This document shows, piece by piece, positions 55,483-64,000 of a stretch of 64,000 nucleotides of DNA. The position numbers and the translations under genes are program-made. This stretch comes from Spongiibacter pelagi (lineage in GTDB: Bacteria > Pseudomonadota > Gammaproteobacteria > Pseudomonadales > Spongiibacteraceae): the NCBI RefSeq assembly GCF_014705705.1, contig NZ_JACXLD010000002.1, positions 248,001-312,000 of the forward strand, written 5' to 3'. Under the pieces are notes generated by a model. The model worked only from the letters and a program-made list of their open reading frames with translations. It searched no databases and was not told the DNA's origin. Position 1 is the first letter of the stretch. Each line of letters opens with the position of its first letter.

Positions 55483-56109
55483 ATGAAACTCTACAGCTAT
55501 GATTTTGCACCCAATCCGCGTCGGGTGTTACTACACCTTAAACACAAGGGCATTGAGGTAGAAACCATTCAAGTGGATTTGCTCAAAGGTGAGCACCTAG
55601 TGGGAGACTTCGGCAAGATTAATCCGGATATGACCGTGCCATTGCTGGTATTGGATGATGGCACTGCGTTGACCGAGGTTATCGGTATTCTCAGTTATCT
55701 TGAAGATACCTATCCTGAAAACGCCCTGTTTGGGGAGCCGGGAGTAGAGCGTGCGAAAGTCATGAGCTGGTGCCACCGCCTGTTTATGCAAGGGCTGACC
55801 GCGGTGGCGGAGATTTTCCGCAATGGTAATCCCGCATTTAAAGACCGTGGAATGCCGGGGCCAATTAATATGCCGCAACTGCCGGAGTTGATCACTCGCG
55901 GCAATCTGCGTTTGGATGCCTTCTTTGCCAATATGGATAAGGAGCTTCAGGACAGGGATTTTCTGGTGGGTAATAAGCTAACGCAGGCGGATATTGATTT
56001 GTACGTGACCCTCGGCTTTGCGGGCTGGGCGGGGCGTCGGCAAATTCCAGATAGCTGCCCTCGCTTACAGGCTTGGTTTGCGGATATGAAAACGCGCTAT
56101 GGTGAATAA
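55483..56109 (+). CDS. Glutathione S-transferase family protein
   Basis: 208 residues from ATG 55483, 7 bases after GGGAG; the ATG at 55477 is too close to that site. The N-terminal thioredoxin-like domain (LYSYDFAPNPRRVLLHL, TVPLLVLDDGTALTEVIGI) and C-terminal helical domain (LTQADIDLYVTLGF) are GST-like. The usual catalytic Ser/Tyr/Cys is replaced by an Asn-Pro segment, so chemistry is uncertain. Confidence 0.88.
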   Translation: MKLYSYDFAPNPRRVLLHLKHKGIEVETIQVDLLKGEHLVGDFGKINPDMTVPLLVLDDGTALTEVIGILSYLEDTYPENALFGEPGVERAKVMSWCHRLFMQGLTAVAEIFRNGNPAFKDRGMPGPINMPQLPELITRGNLRLDAFFANMDKELQDRDFLVGNKLTQADIDLYVTLGFAGWAGRRQIPDSCPRLQAWFADMKTRYGE

Positions 56110-56229
56110 AACCTCCTGCGTTTTGTGTTGCCAATCTGCTGCAAATAGATGAGGTGCCGCCCTGCGGCACTTACTCGCAAGATTTTCTCCTTATAATGCC
56201 CCCAAATAAATCCAAGTAGGGGGCGTTTC

Positions 56230-58161
56230 GTGAATTTACTCATCGCCAGAGTGGCGATTTTACTTTTGTTAAGTGCGTCCGCTCAGCTCGTTCTAGCAAC
56301 TGAAAGTAAAAACACCTCAAATCAGGAATCGAACGACCGTTGTCAGAACTACCAAGCCAATAAACAGGTTTTATTCGGCGACCTTCATGTTCATACGCGC
56401 TATTCCCTCGATGCCAGTACCCAAAATACCCGCACTACACCACAGCAGGCTTACGCCTTTGCCAAAGGTGCTGAAATAGGTATTCAACCTTGGCGTGCCG
56501 ATGGCACCGCGCTGCGTCATTTGCAATTAAATCGCCCTTTGGATTTCGCCGCAGTCACCGATCATGCGGAATTATTGGGTGAGGTTCACATTTGCCAATC
56601 GCCTGCTGAAATTGGCTATACCAGTTGGCAATGTCGTTTTTATCGATCTTGGCCGAGAGGGGCGTTCTTTCTTTTTAATACTACGGCGGCCATGACTAAA
56701 CGTCTGGGATTCTGTGGCGAAGAGGGCCAGTATTGTCGCGAGGCCAGCGCAGGCCCGTGGTTGGATATCCAGCAGGCGGCAGCCCAAGCCAATGATACAG
56801 AGTCCTGCGAATTTACCAGTTTTGTGGCTTATGAGTGGACAGGGGCCTCGGAGAATTTGGGCAATCTGCACCGCAATATTATTTTTGCTAATGAACAAGT
56901 GCCGCGCTTACCGACCTCCTTTATCGATGCGCCTTCGGCAGAGCAGTTGTGGCAGCGTTTGGATGAGCAGTGTACCGACGCAGACGGTGATTGCGATGTG
57001 CTTGTAATTCCCCATAACTCCAATTTGAGTGATGGCTTTATGTTTTTAAGCACTCGCGAAGATGGCAGCCCGCTTGATCGCGATACCGCGCAGCAGCGAG
57101 CCCGGCTGGAGCGCTTGGTTGAGGTAATGCAGCACAAGGGCAGCTCGGAATGTTACTACGGGCCACTCAATAGCGAGGATGAGTTGTGCAGTTTTGAGCA
57201 ATTATCTTATGCCCGCTTTAAAGATAAATTTCTCGGCAAGATCCTGCCTGCCTTAAGTGAAGCGGCTAAACCCGAAGCGGGCTATGTGCGCGATGTGCTA
57301 GGTCAAGGCTTACAGATTGAATCGGACTTAGGTGTAAACCCCTTCGCCTTGGGCATGATTGCTAGCACCGATACGCATTTGGGCGCGCCGGGTGCGGTAT
57401 CGGAATCCAACTTCCCCGGTCATGGCGGTGCGGGTGCGCCGGCGGAAGAGGGCGAGCAACAAGGGCTGCCCGATGACTTGGAATACAATCCAGGCGGCTT
57501 GGCGGCAGTCTGGGCTGAGGAAAATTCTCGCGAGGCGATTTTTAATTCGCTGCGCAATCGAGAGGTTTATGCCACCAGTGGGTCGCGGATGACGCTGCGA
57601 TTTTTTGCTGGTGCAGATTTGCCTGAGGACATTTGCTCGTCCAGTGATTATGCCCAGTCGGGTTACCAGTATGGTGTGCCTATGGGGAGCGAATTAGTAC
57701 TGGGTGATGCTGATATTGCCGGGCCGGTATTTAGTGTTGCCGCTGCGGTAGACCCAGAGTCAGGGGCGCAAAGTTTGCAGCGTATTCAAATCATCAAAGG
57801 CAGTGTTGATGCACAAGGGCAGCGCTCAGAGCAGGTTATTGATATTGCCCAAGAACCCTTACGGGAGATTAATCCAGATCAATGCGTATTGTCTGGTGGG
57901 GGGCGTCAGCAGCTTTGTGTGCGTTGGCAGGACCCAAGCTTTGATCCGCAATCCAATAATTATTACTACGCGCGCGTCCTTGAGCAGCCTAGCTGTCGTT
58001 GGAGTCAGCAATTATGCATTAAAGCCGGGGTGGATTGTGCCGATCCCGAGAATGTGGCACCCGAGTTTGCCGCTTGTTGTAGTGCGGAGCATCGCAAAAC
58101 AATTCAAGAGCGGGCTTGGAGTTCGCCGATCTGGGTAGCTCCGGCGAACTCTGAGTACTGA
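56230..58161 (+). CDS. DUF3604 domain protein (PHP-like)
   Basis: 643 residues, GTG start, signal peptide (VAILLLLSASAQLVLA). LFGDLHVHTRYSLDA and DFAAVTDHAE are the metal-binding motifs of the PHP-like DUF3604 family; a later IASTDTHLGAPG supplies further ligands. Many Cys in the C-terminal half suggest disulfides and an exported location. The family has no firm biochemical role; a metal-dependent hydrolase is likely. Confidence 0.85.
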   Translation: MNLLIARVAILLLLSASAQLVLATESKNTSNQESNDRCQNYQANKQVLFGDLHVHTRYSLDASTQNTRTTPQQAYAFAKGAEIGIQPWRADGTALRHLQLNRPLDFAAVTDHAELLGEVHICQSPAEIGYTSWQCRFYRSWPRGAFFLFNTTAAMTKRLGFCGEEGQYCREASAGPWLDIQQAAAQANDTESCEFTSFVAYEWTGASENLGNLHRNIIFANEQVPRLPTSFIDAPSAEQLWQRLDEQCTDADGDCDVLVIPHNSNLSDGFMFLSTREDGSPLDRDTAQQRARLERLVEVMQHKGSSECYYGPLNSEDELCSFEQLSYARFKDKFLGKILPALSEAAKPEAGYVRDVLGQGLQIESDLGVNPFALGMIASTDTHLGAPGAVSESNFPGHGGAGAPAEEGEQQGLPDDLEYNPGGLAAVWAEENSREAIFNSLRNREVYATSGSRMTLRFFAGADLPEDICSSSDYAQSGYQYGVPMGSELVLGDADIAGPVFSVAAAVDPESGAQSLQRIQIIKGSVDAQGQRSEQVIDIAQEPLREINPDQCVLSGGGRQQLCVRWQDPSFDPQSNNYYYARVLEQPSCRWSQQLCIKAGVDCADPENVAPEFAACCSAEHRKTIQERAWSSPIWVAPANSEY

Positions 58162-58349
58162 GCATTACTTTGCAGCCGTAGTTTTTAGGGAAGTACCCAT
58201 AGTTGTAGCGGAAAATGTAAGTAAAGATTAAACATAATCTTCATAACGCATTGTTACATATAGGTTTCTGTGAATCGTCACCCCTTGGCGCTGCCCTCGG
58301 GATTTAGATTGTTCGATAGTCAGGTGGTCGCACATTGGCTGTATGCCCA

Positions 58350-59243
58350 CTAGCTGGAGGGCTTATAGCCTGGTGCAATTGCTAGATTTTCCACGCCGTA
58401 GAGGGTGGGTGTGTTTTTAAGCCACAAATGAAACTCAGGGCCCTGCAAATCATGGCTGGGTGAGCAGTCAATATTCCAATGCCTTAACACATATCCTGCG
58501 ACAGCTGCCCGTACCAGTATTTTCAGCATCCCGTTTGTCATGCAGTACTCGGTCTCTATCGTGTCTGGGTGCTGAAGGTTTGGGTGCGGAACGATGTGCA
58601 TCTCGACAATACGGTTCCACTGGATATCACTTTCTTTGGTTTCTGACTTTGTTATTTCGGTACTGAGTAATTTCGGACTGGCAATGCGATTAATCACAAA
58701 GTCGGTGAACCGACTACGTTTGCGATCGTAAGCACGCATATGCCAGCGAAGGCCGTTATCTACCAGCGCAAAGGGAACAATCTCTCGCTGGGTTAAACCG
58801 CTGGACAGTGAGCGGTAGTTTATTTCCATCGCCTTCTTTTGGTGAATAGCCTTGGTGATCTCAGCCAGGACACCCAGGTTGGGAAGATTTAGTTGTGTTG
58901 GTGACTCAGCCGTAATTAAAGAACTACTCCCTGCAACATGATCATCTCCTAGTCCGTAGCACAAAGCAGATAGCGCCTGGCTTTCCTGGCAATGAAACAG
59001 GGGTTGAAACTGGTTTGTTCCGATATAGGTTTTAGCTTTCGTGTCGTAGGTAAGATTGTGAGAAGCCAGCTCTTTGTATAGTGCAATATCCCGAGTGGCT
59101 GCTGCTGCTTTGATGCCAAACCGACTGACTAAATCATTTCTGTTAACCGCCCCTAGAAAACGTAGTTTGAAGTCTATGTGGAATAGCCTCTCTTGTTGCG
59201 CTTGGCTGATGTCTTCAAGTTTGGTTGGGGTGCAGTTATTCAA
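58350..59243 (-). CDS. WYL-domain transcriptional regulator of the Wadjet locus
   Basis: 297 residues from TTG 59243, preceded by GAGG at 7 bases; a GTG at 59339 would add 32 poorly conserved residues. N-terminal winged helix (QERLFHIDFKLRFLGAVNRN, DLVSRFGI) and a WYL domain with GLRWHMRAYDRKRSRF (WHM at the WYL position). Such regulators (BrxR/CapW type) are common beside defence operons and usually repress them until triggered by a nucleic-acid ligand. It is divergent from jetA with a candidate operator between. Confidence 0.87.
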   Translation of the reverse strand: MNNCTPTKLEDISQAQQERLFHIDFKLRFLGAVNRNDLVSRFGIKAAAATRDIALYKELASHNLTYDTKAKTYIGTNQFQPLFHCQESQALSALCYGLGDDHVAGSSSLITAESPTQLNLPNLGVLAEITKAIHQKKAMEINYRSLSSGLTQREIVPFALVDNGLRWHMRAYDRKRSRFTDFVINRIASPKLLSTEITKSETKESDIQWNRIVEMHIVPHPNLQHPDTIETEYCMTNGMLKILVRAAVAGYVLRHWNIDCSPSHDLQGPEFHLWLKNTPTLYGVENLAIAPGYKPSS

Positions 59244-59378
59244 ATTACTACCTCTAGTTGCCGGGCTTTCCACATGCCTGATGAGACGGCCATGCTCTTT
59301 TTTTGACTGGAGCTTGTGGGCCCTGAAACCTGCACTCACCGATAGCGGGCATGTTTGTACTCAGAAACGAGACTGGAT

Positions 59379-59391
59379 CGTAATATTTACG
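59379..59391. repeat. Short palindrome in the WYL-jetA gap
   Basis: CGTAA-TAT-TTACG, 5-bp inverted repeat 10 bp before the main operator palindrome. Confidence 0.35.
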
Positions 59392-59400
59392 CAAGGTGTG

Positions 59401-59421
59401 TGTCAATTGTATTCATTGACA
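59401..59421. promoter_or_regulatory. Candidate WYL-regulator operator
   Basis: TGTCAAT-N7-ATTGACA, a perfect 7-bp inverted repeat whose right arm contains the -35 hexamer of the jet promoter. A dimer bound here would block the operon. Confidence 0.65.
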
Positions 59422-59443
59422 TAATCAAAATGATGATGATAGG
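59416..59443 (+). promoter_or_regulatory. sigma70 promoter of the jet operon
   Basis: Consensus -35 TTGACA at 59416-59421; -10 is poor (GATAGG at 59438, 16-bp spacer). About 80 bp upstream of jetA. Confidence 0.5.
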
Positions 59444-59520
59444 GTCTTTCTTGATCGTAGCGGCTGTTTGGTAATCAGAGTCCATAGGCTGTAAAGAGAG
59501 ATTTGTATGAGGGAAAGGGA

Positions 59521-60981
59521 TTGAACTTCCAGGGATTGCAAGCCAAGTACCGGCGGCTATTTGTCGAGAGCGCAGCTTGGAAGTTGTTAAAAGTCGATAA
59601 TGCGCCTTATATCCTTGCGTTCATTGCGGATCTCTTTTCGGAAGAAAGTGAAGTTCCCTACGGTCGAGCCCGAATCTTGTTGGATGCCGAGATTGAGCGC
59701 AGCCGCGAGCTCGGCATTTGGCCGACCGAGACCTCCGCAGCCACCTATCTGAATCAATGGATTAAGAATGGCTGGTTGCGAGAAATGGATGATTCTCTGA
59801 CTAAAACTGACGCGAGTGAAATAGCGCTTAGATTCTGTAAAGGTCTCGATGAACGCAATTCCGGCACCACTGCCTCACATTTGCGTATTGTTCAAGAAGC
59901 TGTTCGTGATTTAGCGGTTGCAATTAGCCCTAATGTTGATGAAAGGGTGACTTTGCTCGAAAGCAAAAAGGCAGAGATTCAGCGCGAAATCGAGGCGCTT
60001 CAAGCGGGGATCGTCCCAGTTCTAAGTGAATCAGAGCAAAGAGAGCGCATCCGAGAGATCTATCAACTGGCTTCTGTGCTGACGGGTGATTTTCGCCGTG
60101 TAGAAGATGAAATCAGAGTTTTAGATAAAGAGTTTAGAGTGAAGATTATTGAGGGTGATATCTCTCGTGGTGATGTGTTGCTATCCGTAATGGAAAGAGA
60201 GGCATTGCTTTCCACTACTGACGCAGGAAGTGCGTTTGAGGGTTTTTTTCAGTTGCTGTGTGATCAAAACCGCTCGATGGAGTTTCGTGAGCAGCTCCGT
60301 AGCATTCTGAGTAGACCTGTAGGTCAGCAGTTATCCGGTAGTCAACATCAGTTTCTTAGTCACCTGATGCGTGAGTTGAGCCGCGAGAGCGAAAGAGTCT
60401 TTCGTGTCAGGCGGCGTACTGAAGAGGGCCTGCGTTCCTATATAGAAAGCGGCGCTGCCGCCGAAAATCAGGCGGTTGATAGGTTGCTTTCAAAGCTGGA
60501 GAGACAAGCCGTATTGTTGCGTGATGAAGGCTTGGATTTGACAACGGAAACGGGGCTTAGTCTTCCTGTAGGCCCTATAGAGATCAAATCCCCTGAATCG
60601 ATGAAATTGAGAAGCCCGGACGACAAGCTCGATACATCCGGCGTTGAAGAAAACGCCAATAGAAGAGAGCCAAGTGCTCACGTGCTTGACTGTCTCGATG
60701 CTGTTCAGGTGAGGCAAGTGGCCTATCAGGTTCTTAATACCCTTAGAGAACGTGGCCCGATGTCGATCGCTAGGCTGGCTGACGAAAACCCGTTGACCTC
60801 AGGGCTGGAAGAGCTGGTTGCGTATTTGCGAGTAGCAAAAGCGGTAGATGCGACCATGTTAGATGAAAAAGAGGACGTGATCGTAGTAGATAAGCAGGGT
60901 ATTACGCTGAAGGCGTCTATACCCACCTATCTATTAACTGCCGAATTATTTCCAGAAGATATTGATGAGCTTGCCCTCTAG
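59521..60981 (+). CDS. jetA: Wadjet protein JetA (DUF3375)
   Basis: 486 residues from TTG 59521 (GAGGGA 6 bases upstream); TTG 59503 is an alternative adding six residues. The N terminus FVESAAWKLLKVDNAPYILA matches the DUF3375 opening; the centre is a long coiled coil (LLESKKAEIQREIEALQA) and the C terminus a winged-helix region (VAYQVLNTLRERGPMSIARL). JetA is the kleisin-like subunit of the type I Wadjet SMC complex that recognises and cleaves circular plasmid DNA. Operon order jetA-jetB-jetC is standard. Confidence 0.9.
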   Translation: MNFQGLQAKYRRLFVESAAWKLLKVDNAPYILAFIADLFSEESEVPYGRARILLDAEIERSRELGIWPTETSAATYLNQWIKNGWLREMDDSLTKTDASEIALRFCKGLDERNSGTTASHLRIVQEAVRDLAVAISPNVDERVTLLESKKAEIQREIEALQAGIVPVLSESEQRERIREIYQLASVLTGDFRRVEDEIRVLDKEFRVKIIEGDISRGDVLLSVMEREALLSTTDAGSAFEGFFQLLCDQNRSMEFREQLRSILSRPVGQQLSGSQHQFLSHLMRELSRESERVFRVRRRTEEGLRSYIESGAAAENQAVDRLLSKLERQAVLLRDEGLDLTTETGLSLPVGPIEIKSPESMKLRSPDDKLDTSGVEENANRREPSAHVLDCLDAVQVRQVAYQVLNTLRERGPMSIARLADENPLTSGLEELVAYLRVAKAVDATMLDEKEDVIVVDKQGITLKASIPTYLLTAELFPEDIDELAL

Positions 60982-61002
60982 CGGGTAGCCAAGGAAAAGC
61001 CA

Positions 61003-61866
61003 ATGACGAACCACACGCCACCCAATAGCTTCTTCTCGATGGTGACAGGTAATTCCGATCAAGAGCTACATACCAAAGGTGATGAAGGAAACAGCCTGGT
61101 AGCGGGTGACTCTCATGCTTCAGATGATCAAACTTCAAAAGCTCCGAATGAAGGCTTCAAAGATCAGTCAGTGGAAAGTGACGGGCTAGGGCTAATAACG
61201 GAGAGCGTCAGATCCGGTGATTCAGATATGCCACATGATGCCCGGCGAATTTTGGTTCATCTGATGCGGCAGGGTTCCGTTATGGCATCACAAAAACCGA
61301 AACTATTTGAACAGCTTTGTCGCTATGAATTGGCAATACGTAAGCATCTATCTGAAGTTTACCTCCAGCTAGTACTTGATCAGAAGTCTGGCGTGGCATT
61401 TGTGGCCAGTATTGCCTCAGAGCATGTTGGCGATGTTGAAGATGATGGGCTGGAAGATGAAGTGACAGATGCTGACGAGTCAGCCACCTTGATCCCGAAG
61501 CGTACCCTTTCCCTGCTTGATACATTGATACTACTGGTATTAAGAAAGCATTATAAGGATCGAGAGTCGGCGGGAGAGCAAAAGATCACGATTGATATCG
61601 AACGCCTGGAATCCTATTTAACGCCCTTCCTGCCAATAACGGATCACGCGTCAAAAGATCGAAAAAAGCTGCTGGTCAGAGTAAAAGAGATGGTTAAGCG
61701 GAAAGTCCTGTCGACGATCAGAGGCGAAGAAGATCGATACGAAATCACTCCCATCATTCGTTATGTAGTGAATGCCGGTTTTTTAGAGACAATGTTGGCT
61801 GAATACACTGCGCTCGCCCAAGAGCAGCTCAACGAAACCGATCTTGCGGGGAGCGATCAGAAATGA
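61003..61866 (+). CDS. jetB: Wadjet protein JetB (DUF4194)
   Basis: 287 residues, 21 bp after jetA. The first 75 residues are polar and probably disordered; the DUF4194 core follows (LFEQLCRYELAIRKHLSEVY, LLDTLILLVLRKHYKDRE) with tandem winged-helix character (YEITPIIRYVV). JetB is the KITE subunit of the complex. Its stop overlaps the jetC start (ATGA). Confidence 0.9.
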   Translation: MTNHTPPNSFFSMVTGNSDQELHTKGDEGNSLVAGDSHASDDQTSKAPNEGFKDQSVESDGLGLITESVRSGDSDMPHDARRILVHLMRQGSVMASQKPKLFEQLCRYELAIRKHLSEVYLQLVLDQKSGVAFVASIASEHVGDVEDDGLEDEVTDADESATLIPKRTLSLLDTLILLVLRKHYKDRESAGEQKITIDIERLESYLTPFLPITDHASKDRKKLLVRVKEMVKRKVLSTIRGEEDRYEITPIIRYVVNAGFLETMLAEYTALAQEQLNETDLAGSDQK

Positions 61867-64000
61867 CTACTGATTTATTCGAAAACGCCTCTCAGCCTTC
61901 TACTAATGAGACCGGTAACCCAATCTCCAGAAATGATTTGTTTTCTCAGGGGCAAATAAGATTGTCTGAACTGTCAGTGTTTAACTGGGGGTCTTTTCAT
62001 GGATTACATACCGCAGCTATTGACCCAGAAGGAACATTGGTAACGGGAGACAATGGCGCCGGCAAGTCGACGTTTATTGATGGATTGATGGCGCTTCTTT
62101 TACCGGCAGGTAAAGCAACATTCAATGTTGCTGCAGCACAAGGTGATCGCTCCGACCGTTCTCTCCTGTCTTATATGCGCGGAAGCTTTGGTTCGGCTCA
62201 TGATGGGGCATCAACCCGAGTAAAAAGCAAGCGGGAAAAAGGCGTTGTTACCGGCCTGAGAGCGCTTTATCGAGCTGACGATGGTTCTTGTATCACTTTG
62301 GCGGCGCTTTTCTGGACTACAAGCGCTACAAATACACTGAGTGAAGTAAAGCGTGTATATCTTGTCGCCAAGCGAAGTCTTCAACTTAAGGAACTTCTCG
62401 ATGCTTTTGGTGAAGGTAATACGAGGCAACTCAAACAGTGGTTACGGGACGATCCTGCCATAACAGATTGCGATAGCAATTTCTCAGATTATCAGGAGCT
62501 ATATCGAAAGCATCTTTATATGGACAACAAGAACGCCCCTGCATTGTTGTCGCGAGCGCTTGGCCTAAAGAAGATTGATGATCTGACCAAATTAATTCGT
62601 GAGTTAGTGCTTGAACCAAGTGGTGTAAAGGAGGAGGCGAAAAATGTTGTTGAGGAATTTGCCGACCTCGTGGCAATACATGAACAGCTGGTTGATGCGA
62701 AAGAGCAGTACAGTCATTTAAGCAGGTTGCCTGAGCTGGCCGAGTCCATCGCAAAGGCCACCAAGTCCCTGGATTCACTCCTGCTGGAAAAAAGTAACCT
62801 GTCGACCTACTTTGGTGAGGCGCTTTCAATTCTTTGGGCAGAAAAGCTAGAAGACATAGGCAAAGCGCTAGATTCAATATCAAGGGAAATTCGCAGCGTA
62901 GAAATTGACGAAAGTGATGCCCAGTCATCCCTTGAGAAGAGACATGAAGAATATCTTAATGTCGGAGGCGATAAAGTTGAGTCGCTTAAGAAGGATATCA
63001 AGCATGCTCAGGAAAGCCTCGAAGGCGTTATACGGCAATCATCAAACTATCAGCGCGATTGTCAAAACCTTGGATTAAGTACAGATCTTACTGAGTCAGC
63101 CTTTCTCGCTAATAAAACATTGGCTGATGGGCAAGCTGAAAACTTAGAACAGTTAAAAAATCAGGGGCTGGAATCCTTTGCAGAAGTTCGTGCCGAGCTG
63201 AGTAGGAATAAAAACACTGTCAAAGAAATTGAAAATGACATTCGAGAAATAGAAGCGAGACCCAATTCTAATATTCATAAAGACTATCAGAAACTGCGAG
63301 ATCAAATCGTCGATTCGTTGAACCTGCCAGCGGATGACTTGGTTTTTATCGGCGAGCTTTTGGATGTGAAGGAGGAAGAGAGATCTTGGCAAGGCGCGAT
63401 TGAGCGAGCTCTGGGAGGGTTAAAGCTGACGTTGCTAGTACCCCAAAGAAGCTATTCCATGGTGACGCGTTGGTTAAATGTTCGGCATACGGGGTTGCAT
63501 GTTCGTGTCCAGGTTGTTTTGGGAAATCAAAGTGACTACGTGGAATTCTCTGAAAAAGGGTTTCTTCGCAAGCTTGTCTGGAAAGAGCACGCCTATCGGG
63601 ATTGGCTTAAAAAGCACCTGAGCAAATATGACTTACAGTGTGTTGCCGGAACAGACGAATTGGATGCTACTCCTTTTTCCATGACCAAAGAGGGTTTGGT
63701 GCATAAGGAAAAAGGGCGGTTTGAGAAAAAGGACCAGACCAGAATTGACAACAGGAGAGACTGGTACCTTGGCTTTTCCAATAAATCACGGTTAGCCATT
63801 CTTCACAATGACAAGAATGAATTGGAGCAAGTGTGTGCTGAGCTAAAAGAGAGGGATAGAAAATCACTAGATGAACTCCAGAAGATCTCTGATCAGGAGA
63901 AACTTTGGGAACGCCTGAGCGCATACACATGGGAACAGATCAATGCACCCTACTGGCAAAGGCGCTTGGAAAGCGTCAAAGCTGATTTGAATGCACTGGA
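61863..64000 (+). CDS. jetC: Wadjet SMC-like ATPase JetC (3' partial)
   Basis: The frame is open to the window edge, 712 visible codons of an expected 1100 or so. Walker A GDNGAGKST is at residues 62-70 (after SVFNWGSFHG). An N-terminal ATPase lobe is followed by a coiled-coil arm (about 285-480), then a hinge-like segment with SWQGAIERALGGLKLTLLVP, then the return arm, which is cut off. The signature motif, Walker B and the jetD nuclease gene are not visible. It is the DNA-extruding motor of the system. Confidence 0.9.
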   Translation, partial: MTTDLFENASQPSTNETGNPISRNDLFSQGQIRLSELSVFNWGSFHGLHTAAIDPEGTLVTGDNGAGKSTFIDGLMALLLPAGKATFNVAAAQGDRSDRSLLSYMRGSFGSAHDGASTRVKSKREKGVVTGLRALYRADDGSCITLAALFWTTSATNTLSEVKRVYLVAKRSLQLKELLDAFGEGNTRQLKQWLRDDPAITDCDSNFSDYQELYRKHLYMDNKNAPALLSRALGLKKIDDLTKLIRELVLEPSGVKEEAKNVVEEFADLVAIHEQLVDAKEQYSHLSRLPELAESIAKATKSLDSLLLEKSNLSTYFGEALSILWAEKLEDIGKALDSISREIRSVEIDESDAQSSLEKRHEEYLNVGGDKVESLKKDIKHAQESLEGVIRQSSNYQRDCQNLGLSTDLTESAFLANKTLADGQAENLEQLKNQGLESFAEVRAELSRNKNTVKEIENDIREIEARPNSNIHKDYQKLRDQIVDSLNLPADDLVFIGELLDVKEEERSWQGAIERALGGLKLTLLVPQRSYSMVTRWLNVRHTGLHVRVQVVLGNQSDYVEFSEKGFLRKLVWKEHAYRDWLKKHLSKYDLQCVAGTDELDATPFSMTKEGLVHKEKGRFEKKDQTRIDNRRDWYLGFSNKSRLAILHNDKNELEQVCAELKERDRKSLDELQKISDQEKLWERLSAYTWEQINAPYWQRRLESVKADLNAL

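Noticed and set aside
58162-58349. Attachment site or tRNA remnant at the Wadjet boundary
   Set aside because: I saw no tRNA-like fold or direct repeat in this gap.

Overview
The window looks like chromosomal DNA of a marine, polarly flagellated gammaproteobacterium. The evidence is the gene order of the flagellar locus (flgA/flgBCDEFGHIJKL, flagellins, fliDST, a FleQ-type regulator, fliEFGHIJ, fliK, fliLMNOPQR-flhBA-flhF-flhG-fliA), the sigma54/sigma28 promoter hierarchy, and FlhF/FlhG, which go with polar flagella. The lipid/steroid-type acyl-CoA genes next to it and the general codon style suggest the Cellvibrionales/Spongiibacteraceae neighbourhood. That placement is an inference, not a match I could run.

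Bases 1-10178 hold a same-strand catabolic cluster. It contains a 3-oxosteroid 1-dehydrogenase-like flavoprotein (cut by the left edge), a two-domain DUF35 zinc-ribbon/OB protein, two thiolase-fold proteins that appear to lack the nucleophilic cysteine, an acyl-CoA synthetase, two crotonases, an alpha-methylacyl-CoA racemase-type CaiB/BaiF protein and a nitroreductase. Together they suit CoA activation, racemisation, hydration and retro-aldol cleavage of a branched side chain such as that of a steroid or isoprenoid acid.

Bases 10246-49973 are an almost complete flagellar regulon. flgN, flgM and flgA lie on the minus strand; everything from flgB onward is on the plus strand. I could read seven sigma54 -24/-12 promoters (before flgA, flgB, flgK, fliD, the flrC-like operon, fliK and fliL) and three good sigma28 promoters (flgM, second flagellin, fliS). 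A recurrent imperfect palindrome, GNGRCA-N6-TGYCNY, sits near every sigma54 promoter and may be the enhancer of the flagellar activator. Both sigma54 activators lack a receiver domain, and the partner histidine kinase is absent; a 63-residue ORF sits in its place. The chemotaxis and motor block that in pseudomonads separates fliA from a DUF2802 gene is missing, leaving the two genes adjacent. FlgJ has only the rod-binding domain.

Bases 50306-52807 encode an exported protein with twelve GPTGTPLD repeats, followed by an OmpA-like protein whose N-terminal part carries related GAPxD motifs. Bases 52886-55230 (minus strand) are a PepSY protein, a PhoP-like response regulator and a PhoQ-like kinase. 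Four helically phased GTTC sites lie upstream. A glutathione S-transferase and a DUF3604 (PHP-like) protein follow.

Bases 58350-64000 are a defence locus. A divergent WYL-domain regulator is followed by jetA (DUF3375), jetB (DUF4194) and jetC (SMC-like ATPase), that is, a type I Wadjet anti-plasmid system. The right edge cuts jetC, and the nuclease gene jetD would lie beyond. A perfect 7-7-7 palindrome overlaps the -35 box of the jet operon and is a good candidate operator. This block looks more AT-rich than the flagellar region.
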